Source: an uncultured Clostridia bacterium (GTDB lineage Bacteria > Bacillota > Clostridia > Christensenellales > UBA1242). Taken from it: a DNA stretch of 35,274 nucleotides. Below are positions 1 to 8,872 of this stretch, one piece after another; position 1 is the stretch's first letter, and every line of letters starts with the position of its first letter. The notes beneath the pieces were generated by a model. It saw nothing but the letters and a program-made list of their open reading frames with translations, was not told where the DNA came from and ran no database searches. The stretch covers positions 1-35,274 of the forward strand of contig CALVJJ010000011.1 of assembly GCA_944332185.1 (NCBI GenBank), given 5' to 3'. The position numbers were made by a program, and so were the translations under genes.

Positions 1-313
1 AAAATGCTAGAAGTTGGATTAGATCTGCACTTTGACGGAATCCGATCACTCTTTCTACTTCAGCCCCATTCTTCATAACAACCAAAGTTGGTATACTCAT
101 CACACCGAATTGTTTTGCTAGATTTCTATTTTCATCAACATCAATCTTAACAACATCAGCATATTCTTGTACAGATTCTGCTACTTTTTCAAGTTCTGGA
201 GTAAGCATTCTACATGGACCACACCATGTTGCAAAAAAATCCACTAAGACAAGTTTGTTGTTTTTCACAACCATTTCTTCAAAATCTTTTTCTTCTATAT
301 GTTTTAAACTCAT
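1..313 (-). CDS. trxA: thioredoxin (3' end cut by window edge)
   Basis: Thiol-disulfide oxidoreductase of the cytoplasm. The reverse-strand translation from the ATG at 313 gives about 104 residues with the classical thioredoxin active site WCGPC near residue 31, preceded by the VDFFATWCGP strand-turn. The cis-proline motif SIPTLVVMKNG follows near residue 75, where the family expects it. A full thioredoxin is about 105 residues, so only the last few codons and the stop are missing. Its ATG overlaps the upstream tcdA stop as ATGA, and a GAGGGG SD lies just before it, so it is the last visible gene of the comM-to-trx operon and is probably translationally coupled. It could be one of several thioredoxin paralogues; the gene symbol is by family only. 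Confidence 0.93.
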   Translation of the reverse strand, partial: MSLKHIEEKDFEEMVVKNNKLVLVDFFATWCGPCRMLTPELEKVAESVQEYADVVKIDVDENRNLAKQFGVMSIPTLVVMKNGAEVERVIGFRQSADLIQLLAF

Positions 314-1029
314 AATTTCCCCTCACTTTTTATTATGTTTTTATTTTGTTCTTTGACTGCAATCAGTTGTTGAATGACATAGCTTGCAATTACACACCCA
401 CACATCGCAGGATAATATGCAATACTACCAATCTCCGTCCCGGTATCTATTGGTAAACTTTTGGTGGCAACAACTGTATGATGCATCATACCATATTCTT
501 TTAATTTTTTTCGAACAACTTTGGCAAGTCCATCATTCGTTGTTTTTGCAATATCCATTACTTCAAAAGAAGGGATATCCATACGTCTTCCAGCTCCCAT
601 TGCACTAATACATGGTATGTTCTTTTCGTGACACATATGTATTAAGTAACATTTATCTTTAACAATATCAATAGCGTCTACGACCATGTCATACTGAGAA
701 AGCAACAATTCTTCTGATGAACTTATCGTAAATCTTTGATCTTTGCATATTACATTGCATTCTGGATTGATGTCTAAGATTCTTGCCTTTAATACGTCAA
801 CTTTTTTCTTTCCAATAGTACTATGCAAAGCAATAATTTGTCTATTGATATTCGTGACATCTACAACATCAAAGTCAATCAGTGTCATTGTCCCAATTCC
901 TGTACGAGCCAACATTTCTGCGACATAGCCACCTACTCCTCCACAACCAAAGATTGCTATATGCTTTTCCTTTAGGATATGCATATTTTCTTCTCCTAAA
1001 AGTCTTGTTGTTCTTTCTAAAAATTGCAT
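310..1029 (-). CDS. tcdA: tRNA threonylcarbamoyladenosine dehydratase (TcdA/CsdL, ThiF-E1 family)
   Basis: ATP-dependent enzyme of the E1/ThiF/MoeB superfamily that cyclises t6A37 of ANN-decoding tRNAs to ct6A. The 239 residues carry the nucleotide-binding glycine loop FGCGGVGGYVAEMLARTG from about residue 27, followed by the LIDFDVVDVTNINRQI segment typical of this family. A mid-protein DAIDIVKDK segment and a C-terminal AMCGCVIASYVIQ helix also fit. Length suits TcdA (about 240-270), and no rhodanese or C-terminal ubiquitin-transfer domain is present, which argues against MoeB or ThiF proper. AAGGAG lies 8 bases before the ATG. It begins 12 bases after aspS and overlaps trx by four bases (ATGA). 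The aspS-tcdA adjacency is a common clostridial arrangement. Confidence 0.9.
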   Translation of the reverse strand: MQFLERTTRLLGEENMHILKEKHIAIFGCGGVGGYVAEMLARTGIGTMTLIDFDVVDVTNINRQIIALHSTIGKKKVDVLKARILDINPECNVICKDQRFTISSSEELLLSQYDMVVDAIDIVKDKCYLIHMCHEKNIPCISAMGAGRRMDIPSFEVMDIAKTTNDGLAKVVRKKLKEYGMMHHTVVATKSLPIDTGTEIGSIAYYPAMCGCVIASYVIQQLIAVKEQNKNIIKSEGKL

Positions 1030-1041
1030 ACCTTTTGCTCC

Positions 1042-2325
1042 TTATGGCATAATTCGATTTGGACCACGGAAAATAAATGTTGCTTCTTTGATATTTGGTA
1101 ATCCTAATAGTTTTGCCACGAATCGATTGATTCCAATAGCATATCCACCATGAGCTGGACAACCATAACGGAAAAAGTCAACATACCCTTTCATATTTTC
1201 TGGGTTGATACCCTTGCTAGCAATATTCTCGACTAGTTGTTGTACTCTATGCTCTCTTTGTGCCCCACTGGTGATTTCTTGATCTTTCCAAAGTAAATCA
1301 TAAGATTTTGAATTCCCGTTCTCAGATTGCATGGTATAAAATGCTCGATTTGCAAATGGGAAATCTGTGATAAAAACAAATTCACTGCCATAGTGCTTCA
1401 TAGCATATTGGCAAAGCAATTTTTCACTTTCTGGATCAAAATCATCTTTTTTTGGATAGTGGTATTCTTTTTCTAGTATGTCCATAGCTTCTAAAAAGGT
1501 CAATCTTGGGAATGCCACTGTAGGCACCACCACATCTACCCCAAAGACTTCTTTAATCTTGTCACCGTACGTATCATGAACTCTTTTTAAGACATATTTT
1601 AGCATATCTTCTTCCATATCCATGACATCATGATGATTGTCAATATAACTCATCTCCACATCAAAAGACATGAATTCTGTGGCATGTCTAGAAGTAAAAG
1701 ACTGTTCTGCCCTAAAACATGGCCCAATTTCAAATACTTTTTCAAATCCACTTGCCATTGCCATTTGTTTGTATAATTGTGGACTTTGTGTTAAGTAAGC
1801 TGTTTGACCAAAGTATTCTGTTTTAAATACTTCACTTCCCCCTTCGGTAGATTGCGCACTAATCTTTGGGGTGTGAATTTCAATAAATTGATTTTGTAAG
1901 CAATATTCTCTCATTGCCATTTCAGCTACTGTTTCTACTTCAAAAATAAAACGTTTTGCATCGTCTCGTAGATCAATCCATCGATAGTCTAGTCTTTGGT
2001 CGATATTTGCCTTATCTGTAATTGGCATAGCTTCTGCATAACTCACCACTTCTACTTTGGTAGGAATCATCTCAATTCCTCCCATTTTTACATATTCAGA
2101 TAGATGTGCTACACCATACACATTGACTACTGATCCAGCAATCACGCCTTCTAAACTCTTTACAATCTCTGGCATTTTTTCTTTTTCAATAGTTACTTGA
2201 ATATGTCCTGATCTATCTTTCACCACCATAAAAATCATATATTTGCTATCTCTTAATCGTTCCACCCAGCCACTGATTTTGCTTTCTGTTTCTGGAACAA
2301 TATGTGCAATCATTGTTCTTTTCAT
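1042..2325 (-). CDS. aspS: aspartyl-tRNA synthetase, archaeal/eukaryotic type (AspRS2-like)
   Basis: Class IIb synthetase that charges tRNA with aspartate. At 427 residues it is far shorter than the bacterial AspRS (about 590), because the bacterial GAD insertion is absent. It has an N-terminal OB-fold anticodon domain ([11 protein letters not shown]...GHIQVTIEK), motif 2 around [21 protein letters not shown], and a motif 3 region [20 protein letters not shown]. It ends RIMP, as archaeal AspRS do, rather than like AsnRS. Such enzymes are often non-discriminating and feed the GatCAB Asp-tRNA(Asn) route; specificity cannot be read from the sequence here. The start overlaps the hisS stop by one base (TAATG). 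hisS-aspS is the normal Firmicute order, so an archaeal-type enzyme occupies the usual bacterial aspS slot. Confidence 0.9.
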   Translation of the reverse strand: MKRTMIAHIVPETESKISGWVERLRDSKYMIFMVVKDRSGHIQVTIEKEKMPEIVKSLEGVIAGSVVNVYGVAHLSEYVKMGGIEMIPTKVEVVSYAEAMPITDKANIDQRLDYRWIDLRDDAKRFIFEVETVAEMAMREYCLQNQFIEIHTPKISAQSTEGGSEVFKTEYFGQTAYLTQSPQLYKQMAMASGFEKVFEIGPCFRAEQSFTSRHATEFMSFDVEMSYIDNHHDVMDMEEDMLKYVLKRVHDTYGDKIKEVFGVDVVVPTVAFPRLTFLEAMDILEKEYHYPKKDDFDPESEKLLCQYAMKHYGSEFVFITDFPFANRAFYTMQSENGNSKSYDLLWKDQEITSGAQREHRVQQLVENIASKGINPENMKGYVDFFRYGCPAHGGYAIGINRFVAKLLGLPNIKEATFIFRGPNRIMP

Positions 2326-3563
2326 TATTTCCTCACAATTTCTTCTAATGTCATTTTCTTTTCTTCGTGGTTTTCCATATTTTTAACCGTTAGTACACCA
2401 CTTTCGTACTCATCTTGTCCAATCACAATAACATATTTTGATCCTATCTTATTAGCATATTTGAACTGTGCTTTTAGTGATCTACTAAGCAAATCAAAAT
2501 CTACATTGTAGCCTTGATTTCGTAATTTTTGGACTGTTTGCAAAGTATATTGCATATCATCAATCACACTGACAACAAAGTAATCAACCGTTATGTCTTC
2601 TGGTAGTGCAATCCCTTTGTTTTCTAGATATAACAAGATTCTTTCTATTCCAATTCCAAAACCTACGACTGGAACACTTTTGCCACCGAGTTCGGCAATC
2701 AAATTATTATATCTTCCACCTGCTCCTAATGCATTTTGTCCAAGTTTTTTATCCTCATCAATAAACTCAAATACAAGATTGGTATAATAATCTATACCTC
2801 TAACCAACCTATCATTGATTTTATAAGGAATATGCATGGTATCCAGCAGTTTTAAAATGGTATCGAATTTTGTTTTACAATCTTCGCAAACATAATCTCG
2901 AACTACTGGTGCATTTTTTGTAATTTCTTTACAACTTGGAACTTTACAATCTAGAATACGCAAAGGGTTCTTCTTAAATCTGTCTTGACAATCTGGACAC
3001 ATTGCATCAAGGTGTTGGGCATAATATTTTTTTAATGCATCAATATAATTTGCTCTACAATGTTCACACCCTAAAGTATTGAGTTCTACTGTTGGTTGAA
3101 TACCCATTCTTACATAGAATTGATAGGCAATACTAATGGCTTCAACATCGGCAAGCACACTATCCGATCCATAGATTTCCACTCCAAATTGATGGTGTTC
3201 TCTCAGTCTTCCTGCTTGTGGTCTTTCATATCTAAAACATGGCGTCACATAATACATTTTAATTGGCAAAATATCATTATCAAGATTGTTTTCAATAAAT
3301 GAACGTGCTACCCCTGCTGTCCCTTCTGGTTTTAATGTGAGACTTCTATTGCCCTTATCTAAAAATGTATACATTTCTTTTCGAACAATATCACTACCAT
3401 CACCTACTCCTCTTTCAAATAATTCCGTATGTTCAAAAGTTGGAGTCATAATTTCTTTTAAGTGATATTGGTCACGTAATACTGCAATAATATCATATAC
3501 TCTGTGCCACTTATAACTATCTTTTGGCAATACGTCTTTTGTCCCCTTTGGTATCGTAATCAT
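2325..3563 (-). CDS. hisS: histidyl-tRNA synthetase
   Basis: Charges tRNA-His. The 412 residues are close to the family norm (about 420). The N-terminus has the HisRS hallmark IPKGTKDVLP, followed by class II motif 2 within CFRYERPQAGRLREHHQFGVE. The histidine-specific segments LVRGIDYYTNLVFEF (HisA) and ALGAGGRYNNLI follow, then motif 3 GFGIGIERILL. The C-terminal anticodon-binding domain begins near residue 325 (DYFVVSVID). Four cysteine pairs between residues 165 and 232 (CEHC, CPDC, the CKVPSC region, CEDC) form a possible zinc-binding insertion, which occurs in some clostridial HisRS. It starts 14 bases after hslU with GGAG as SD, and its TAA is shared with the ATG of aspS. Confidence 0.96.
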   Translation of the reverse strand: MITIPKGTKDVLPKDSYKWHRVYDIIAVLRDQYHLKEIMTPTFEHTELFERGVGDGSDIVRKEMYTFLDKGNRSLTLKPEGTAGVARSFIENNLDNDILPIKMYYVTPCFRYERPQAGRLREHHQFGVEIYGSDSVLADVEAISIAYQFYVRMGIQPTVELNTLGCEHCRANYIDALKKYYAQHLDAMCPDCQDRFKKNPLRILDCKVPSCKEITKNAPVVRDYVCEDCKTKFDTILKLLDTMHIPYKINDRLVRGIDYYTNLVFEFIDEDKKLGQNALGAGGRYNNLIAELGGKSVPVVGFGIGIERILLYLENKGIALPEDITVDYFVVSVIDDMQYTLQTVQKLRNQGYNVDFDLLSRSLKAQFKYANKIGSKYVIVIGQDEYESGVLTVKNMENHEEKKMTLEEIVRK

Positions 3564-3577
3564 ACTTTACTCCTATT

Positions 3578-4885
3578 TTACAACATGTATTTTTTCAAAT
3601 CATATTTCTTTGTTGTTTCTTTCAATGCTTGGTCTACATACTCTTTGTCAATTTTCACATCTAACATTGGGTGTCTACCATTGGCATTAAATGATATATC
3701 TTCTAATACTGTTTCTAATATCGTATGCAATCTTCTTGCACCAATATTTTCACTGGTTTCGTTCTCTTTTTCCGCAATACTTGCAATTTGGTGCAAAGCA
3801 TCTTCTGTGAATTGCAAACGAATATTATCCACTTTTAAAAGTTCTTCATATTGTAGTGTCAGCGCATTCTTTGGCTCTGTCAAAATACGATAAAAATCTT
3901 TTTCTGTTAAAGATAGCAATTCCACTCGAATTGGGAATCTACCTTGAAATTCTGGAATAAGGTCTTCCACTTTGCTAACATGGAATGCACCTGCAGCAAT
4001 AAACAAAATATAATCTGTTTTAATCGTTCCATATTTTGTGGTTACTGTACACCCTTCTACCAGTGGCAAAATATCTCTTTGCACACCTTCACGGCTAACA
4101 TCAGGGCCTTTGGTAGATCCCTTGCTGGCAATTTTATCAATTTCATCAATAAAGACAATACCTTCTTGCTCTGCACGTCTAATGGCTTCTGCATTGACAG
4201 AATCATTATCAATAAGCTTATCAGCTTCTTCGCTCATCATGATTTCTCTAGCTTTAGAAACTGGCAAGGATTTTTTCTTTCTTTGTTGTGGGAAAATACT
4301 GCCAATCATTTGGGAAAGATCAATATCAGCTCCCATGCCCGGCATGATTCCAATAGCTTTTGCTCCTCCATCAGAAACACCAATTTCTACCGTTTCATTT
4401 TCTAGTTTGCCGTCAGCAAGATCTTGTTTGATAGATTGACGAAGTTGTTCAACATCTACACCTTCTGTTCTTTTCTTCGCAACCAAAATGTCTACCAATC
4501 TACTATCCACGATTTCTTTAGCTCTTGCTTTGACTTGAGCAATTTTTTCTTCTTTTACAAGTCTAACACTGATATCGACTAGATCACGTATCATGCTTTC
4601 ACAATCTCTACCTACATATCCTACTTCGGTGAATTTTGTAGCTTCTACCTTAATGAATGGTGCATTGACTAGTTTTGCTAGACGTCTAGCAATTTCTGTT
4701 TTTCCTACACCGGTTGGTCCTTGCATAATAATATTTTTTGGTGTGATTTCATCACGAATTTCTTTTGGAACTTGACTTCTACGGTATCTATTCCTAAGAG
4801 CAATAGCTACTGCCCTTTTTGCTTTGTCTTGTCCAATAATATATTTATCTAGTTCGCTAACAATTTCTTTTGGTGACCACTCCAT
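3578..4885 (-). CDS. hslU: HslU / ClpY, ATPase subunit of the HslVU protease
   Basis: AAA+ unfoldase that feeds substrates to the HslV peptidase. From the ATG at 4885 the protein is 435 residues. It has the N-terminal segment PKEIVSELDKYIIGQDKAKR, Walker A GPTGVGKT (56-63), pore loop GYVG (89-92), Walker B IVFIDEIDKI, and the C-terminal helix ending KKYDLKKYML, whose tail docks into HslV. The frame stays open to a start at 4942, but that would add 19 residues overlapping hslV. The ATG at 4885 has a perfect AGGAGGT SD and begins one base after the hslV stop, so it is preferred. The I-domain (about 110-220) holds the Lys/Glu-rich region normal for HslU. Confidence 0.95.
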   Translation of the reverse strand: MEWSPKEIVSELDKYIIGQDKAKRAVAIALRNRYRRSQVPKEIRDEITPKNIIMQGPTGVGKTEIARRLAKLVNAPFIKVEATKFTEVGYVGRDCESMIRDLVDISVRLVKEEKIAQVKARAKEIVDSRLVDILVAKKRTEGVDVEQLRQSIKQDLADGKLENETVEIGVSDGGAKAIGIMPGMGADIDLSQMIGSIFPQQRKKKSLPVSKAREIMMSEEADKLIDNDSVNAEAIRRAEQEGIVFIDEIDKIASKGSTKGPDVSREGVQRDILPLVEGCTVTTKYGTIKTDYILFIAAGAFHVSKVEDLIPEFQGRFPIRVELLSLTEKDFYRILTEPKNALTLQYEELLKVDNIRLQFTEDALHQIASIAEKENETSENIGARRLHTILETVLEDISFNANGRHPMLDVKIDKEYVDQALKETTKKYDLKKYML

Positions 4886-4886
4886 C

Positions 4887-5420
4887 TTACACCTCCTCAC
4901 ATATAATGTTATGATTGGTATATATACAAATATCTGCAGCAATATTCATGGCTTTTAAAGCAATTTCTTTTGCACTTAAATTGGTATTTTCCTTTAATGC
5001 CAAAGCTGCTGCATGAGCATAATTTCCACCAGAGCCAATAGCAATGACACCTTTTTCACATTCATAGACATCACCCATACCAGATACAAGCAACAGATGG
5101 TCTTTGTCTGCGACAATCATCATTGCTTCCAGTCTTCTTGGATACTTGTCTTCACGAAATCCATTGGCAAGTTCTACAGCACTACGCATTAAATTACCAC
5201 TAAATTTTTGCAATAATTCTTCAAAATGTGCCTCTAGTGCAAAAGCATCAGCAGCACCTCCTGCAAACCCTATCACAACATTATCATTATAGATACGTCT
5301 TACTTTTCTTGCATTGCCTTTGGATATAGCCTCCCCTAAGGTTACTTGGCCATCTCCAGCAAGTGCCGTTACACCATCTTTTTTAACTGCAACGATGGTA
5401 GTTGCTCTAAATTGTTCCAT
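4887..5420 (-). CDS. hslV: HslV / ClpQ, threonine peptidase subunit of HslVU
   Basis: Proteasome-like peptidase of the HslVU complex. The 177 residues carry [23 protein letters not shown] near the N-terminus, the conserved nucleophile and substrate-site segment, and [14 protein letters not shown] and [15 protein letters not shown] further on. The predicted nucleophile Thr7 follows a six-residue leader, MEQFRA. B. subtilis ClpQ (CodW) was reported to use an N-terminal serine instead; here there is no serine in residues 2-6, so removal of the leader to expose Thr7 is the simplest expectation (inference). It lies four bases after trmFO and is followed directly by hslU, as in the B. subtilis clpQ-clpY pair. 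codV/xerC, which precedes clpQ in B. subtilis, is missing. Confidence 0.95.
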   Translation of the reverse strand: MEQFRATTIVAVKKDGVTALAGDGQVTLGEAISKGNARKVRRIYNDNVVIGFAGGAADAFALEAHFEELLQKFSGNLMRSAVELANGFREDKYPRRLEAMMIVADKDHLLLVSGMGDVYECEKGVIAIGSGGNYAHAAALALKENTNLSAKEIALKAMNIAADICIYTNHNIICEEV

Positions 5421-5424
5421 ATAT

Positions 5425-6738
5425 CTACTCCCTCTCTAATGATTTCATAATCTGACATACAGTCGTAATGCCACGATTCGCATATAGAGTATATCTTTCT
5501 TTTTTATCTTTGATTCTTTTTTCTATGGGTGCAACAATTCCCATATTACTACTCATTGGTTGAAAATGTTTTGGATCAGCTTCGGCAATATAATGTAATA
5601 GTGCCCCACACATGGTAGTATCTGGAAATTCTATCATTGGCAAACCCTTAACATATTGTATCATATTGAGTGCACAAAGTAAACCACTGGCTATACTTTC
5701 TATGTATCCTTCCACCCCACTTAATTGTCCAGCCACAAATACATTAGGACATTTTTTTACTTGAGAATAACAATTAAGAACACTAGGAGCATTGAGATAA
5801 GAATTTTTGTGCATGACTCCATATCGATAAAATTCTGCATTTTTTAAAGCAGGAATCAAAGAAAATACTCTTTTTTGTTCTTTATACGTTAAATTGGTTT
5901 GGAAGCCCACTAGGTTATAAAGATCGTCTTTTTTTGTTTCCTTCCTTAGTTGTACTACAGCAAAATCTTTTTTCCCTGTTCTAGGATTGATCAGTCCTAC
6001 AGGTTTTAGTGGACCAAAAAGAAGACTTTCTCTTCCACGTTTTGCTAATACTTCTACAGGCATACACCCTTCAAAAACTTTGCTATTTTCAAAGTCTTTT
6101 AGTTGTACAATTTCGGCATGAATCAGTTCTTGATAAAACAGATCATATTCTGCTTCATTCATAGGACAGTTGATGTAATCTCCCGATCCTTCTCCATATC
6201 TATCAGCAATGTAATACTTATCAGGATCAAGACTTTCTTTACTCACAATAGGTGCAATGGCGTCAAAAAAGTAAAATTGTTCTTGCCCTAAAAATTGTTG
6301 CAACCAATGACTAAGGTCATCACTTGTGAGTGGTCCTGTCGCAAGAATGGTAGGAATAGAAGTATCCACGTTTTTTATTTCTTCTTCATGAATGATAATA
6401 TTAGAAAAAGATTTGATCGTGTCTGTGATTTTTTGACTAAAAAGCTCTCTATCTACAGCTAATGCCGATCCAGCTGGAACTTTTACTTCATCAGCAATTT
6501 TGATCACTAAACTATCCATGGCACGTAGTTCGCCTTTTAACATTCCTCCAGCACTGGCTAGCAAATCACTTTTTAAAGAATTGCTACAGACAAGTTCTGC
6601 AAAATTTGGGTTCTTATGTGCAGGCGAAAATTGTTTTGGCTTCATCTCATATAGATGTACTTCTAATCCTCGTTTTGCTAATTGATAACAAGCTTCACTT
6701 CCAGCAAGCCCTGCTCCAATTACATTTACTCTTATCAT
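5425..6738 (-). CDS. trmFO: TrmFO, folate/FAD-dependent tRNA (uracil-54-C5)-methyltransferase
   Basis: Makes ribothymidine at position 54 of tRNA using methylenetetrahydrofolate and FAD. The 437 residues match the family length. The N-terminus has the dinucleotide-binding loop [19 protein letters not shown] followed by VHLYEMKP, a TrmFO/GidA-like signature. [13 protein letters not shown] follows near residue 46 with the catalytic-region cysteine. The C-terminal half has [22 protein letters not shown], the second FAD-contacting segment, and [10 protein letters not shown]. Its ATG overlaps the topA stop as ATGA. The order topA-trmFO-hslV-hslU is conserved in Firmicutes, which supports the assignment over the related MnmG. 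Confidence 0.96.
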   Translation of the reverse strand: MIRVNVIGAGLAGSEACYQLAKRGLEVHLYEMKPKQFSPAHKNPNFAELVCSNSLKSDLLASAGGMLKGELRAMDSLVIKIADEVKVPAGSALAVDRELFSQKITDTIKSFSNIIIHEEEIKNVDTSIPTILATGPLTSDDLSHWLQQFLGQEQFYFFDAIAPIVSKESLDPDKYYIADRYGEGSGDYINCPMNEAEYDLFYQELIHAEIVQLKDFENSKVFEGCMPVEVLAKRGRESLLFGPLKPVGLINPRTGKKDFAVVQLRKETKKDDLYNLVGFQTNLTYKEQKRVFSLIPALKNAEFYRYGVMHKNSYLNAPSVLNCYSQVKKCPNVFVAGQLSGVEGYIESIASGLLCALNMIQYVKGLPMIEFPDTTMCGALLHYIAEADPKHFQPMSSNMGIVAPIEKRIKDKKERYTLYANRGITTVCQIMKSLERE

Positions 6739-8861
6739 ACTGATTGATTTTCTTCCTTTTTCTTTTCTTTTTCTTCTGTTCTTTGATAATCACATTGCGC
6801 ATTACTACATTTGATGCGAATTTTCCCATACAATTCTTTCTTTGTCATGTAGGATCCACATTTTGGACATTTTTCTTCCACAGGAATTTCCCAAGAAACA
6901 AAGTCACATTTTGGATAATCGCTACACCCATAAAAAACTTTGCCTTTTTTACTCTTTTTCTCGATCACATCTTTGCCACATTTTGGACAAACACCAACCG
7001 TTTTGACAATATTAAGAATGTTTTTACATTTTGGAAAATTACTACAAGCGATGAATTCTCCAAATTTTCCTGTACGAATCACCATTGGACTACCACATTT
7101 GTCACAAATATAATTCGTTGGTTTTGGCTCTACTTTTATTTTGACACTATCTTTATCTGCCGTATATAAAAGTTTTTCAAACTCTGCATAAAATTCTTTG
7201 ATAATTTGATGCCAATCAATACCTTCTTCTGCCACTTGGTCGAGTTTTGATTCCATATCAGCTGTGAATTTTACATTGATAATAGAACCAAAGAATTTTT
7301 CTAGCATAGCACTGACAGCTTCTCCTAATTTGGTAGGAACAAGATACTTTCCTTCTTTTTCTGTATAATTACGACTGGCTATCGTACTTAAAGTTGGAGC
7401 ATACGTTGCTGGTCTTCCAATTCCTTTATCTTCCATCTCTTTAATCAAAGTTGCTTCTGTATATCTACTTGGTGCTTTGGTGAATTTTTGCATAGGATTG
7501 ATCGCAGATACTGTCAAGATATCCTGTTCTGCCATCTCTGGTAAAAGTCCATTTTGACTTTCATCTTCTTCTATTGTTTCTTCTATTTTTGGCTTCTTAT
7601 CTTTTGCATACACAATGGTAAAACCATCAAATAATGGAGTCTTACCACTGGCACGAAATTCACATTCGCCACAACTAATATCTGCTACAACACTATTATG
7701 TGTACTATCAGCCATTTGACTTGCCAAGAATTTTTGATAAATCATACGATATAGTTTGTAATTATCTGGACTTATTAAATTCTTCACACTTTCTGGTGTA
7801 CGATTGAGATTGATAGGACGAATGGCTTCGTGCGCATCTTGTGCAGAAGATTTTGTCTTATAAATATTCTGTGTTTTTGGCAAATATTTTTCTCCAAAAT
7901 TCTTCTTGATATATTCCTTTGCCATTGCCATTGCTTCTGGTGCGACACGTGTAGAGTCAGAACGAATATAGGTCACTAAAGCAATTTTCCCTTCGCTTCC
8001 TAGTTCCACCCCTTCATACAATGCTTGCGCACAAGCTGTGGTCTTTTTTACACTCATACCTAGTTTGTTTAAAGCATCTTGTTGCATGGTACTTGTGGTA
8101 TAAGGCGCTGTTGGGTGTGTTTTTCCTACACTTTTTTTCACATTCTTTACCACAAATGGATATTTTTGAAGATAGGCTACTATTTTATCCATATCTTCTT
8201 TGTGCTCAACTGTATGTTTTTTACCTTTGATTTTGGTCAGTGTTGCTTTAAAAATTTGTTTTGGATCTTTATTATAGAGTTGTGCAGTTAGTGTCCAATA
8301 TTCTTTAGGAACAAAGTTACGAATTTCGTTTTCACGATCAACAACCATTTTAAGTGTCGTACTTTGTACTCTGCCGGCGCTCAATTTTGGTTGAATTTTT
8401 CTACACATAATCTCGCTTAATTTGTACCCTACAAGTCTATCTAGCACACGTCTTGTTTGCTGTGCGTCTACTAGATTGAGATCTAGTGATCTAGGGTGAT
8501 GCAATCCATTTTGCACAGCATCATGCGTGATTTCATTAAAGGTAATTCTAATAGGATCTTTTGGATTCAGTCCTAAAATATAACACAAATGCCAAGCAAT
8601 AGCTTCCCCTTCTCTATCAGGGTCAGTCGCTATGTAGATTTTGTCTGCTTTGCTTGCTTTTTTCTTTAATTTTTCTACAATATCTTTTTTGTCTGGTAAT
8701 ATAGCATATTCTGGTTCAAAATTGTTACGAATATTGACTCCTAATGTTTTTTCAGGCAGATCTCTAACATGCCCTTGAGAAGCCACAACTTCGTAATCCT
8801 TTCCCAAATATTTTTGTATGGTATCTTTTTTACCAACACCTTCGATTATGACTAAATTCAT
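6735..8861 (-). CDS. topA: DNA topoisomerase I (type IA)
   Basis: Relaxes negative supercoils. The 708 residues begin with a Toprim domain (about 1-110) containing the DPDREGEAIAW acidic motif at 81-90, with DxD at D80/D82 and E84. The active-site tyrosine is Y298 in LVTYIRSDSTR, with the companion arginine R300. Three C-terminal four-cysteine zinc ribbons are intact: ICDKCG...CSNFPKC, VCPKCG...CSDYPKC and KCPKCG...CSNAQC. The end is a Lys/Glu-rich tail. The first Toprim motif, ESPAK in most TopA, reads EGVGK here; the catalytic Glu (E7) and the Lys (K11) are kept, so activity is expected. GGAGG precedes the start, and it sits 11 bases after dprA. Confidence 0.96.
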   Translation of the reverse strand: MNLVIIEGVGKKDTIQKYLGKDYEVVASQGHVRDLPEKTLGVNIRNNFEPEYAILPDKKDIVEKLKKKASKADKIYIATDPDREGEAIAWHLCYILGLNPKDPIRITFNEITHDAVQNGLHHPRSLDLNLVDAQQTRRVLDRLVGYKLSEIMCRKIQPKLSAGRVQSTTLKMVVDRENEIRNFVPKEYWTLTAQLYNKDPKQIFKATLTKIKGKKHTVEHKEDMDKIVAYLQKYPFVVKNVKKSVGKTHPTAPYTTSTMQQDALNKLGMSVKKTTACAQALYEGVELGSEGKIALVTYIRSDSTRVAPEAMAMAKEYIKKNFGEKYLPKTQNIYKTKSSAQDAHEAIRPINLNRTPESVKNLISPDNYKLYRMIYQKFLASQMADSTHNSVVADISCGECEFRASGKTPLFDGFTIVYAKDKKPKIEETIEEDESQNGLLPEMAEQDILTVSAINPMQKFTKAPSRYTEATLIKEMEDKGIGRPATYAPTLSTIASRNYTEKEGKYLVPTKLGEAVSAMLEKFFGSIINVKFTADMESKLDQVAEEGIDWHQIIKEFYAEFEKLLYTADKDSVKIKVEPKPTNYICDKCGSPMVIRTGKFGEFIACSNFPKCKNILNIVKTVGVCPKCGKDVIEKKSKKGKVFYGCSDYPKCDFVSWEIPVEEKCPKCGSYMTKKELYGKIRIKCSNAQCDYQRTEEKEKKKEENQSV

Positions 8862-8872
8862 TCAGTCCTCCG

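Noticed and set aside
3944-4439. long plus-strand open frames inside hslU, topA, ffh, clpC and other genes
   Set aside because: They are antisense shadows of well-identified genes, without SD or family features.
4886-4942. N-terminal extension of hslU (start at 4942)
   Set aside because: It would overlap hslV and is unlike HslU; the ATG at 4885 has a perfect SD directly after the hslV stop.
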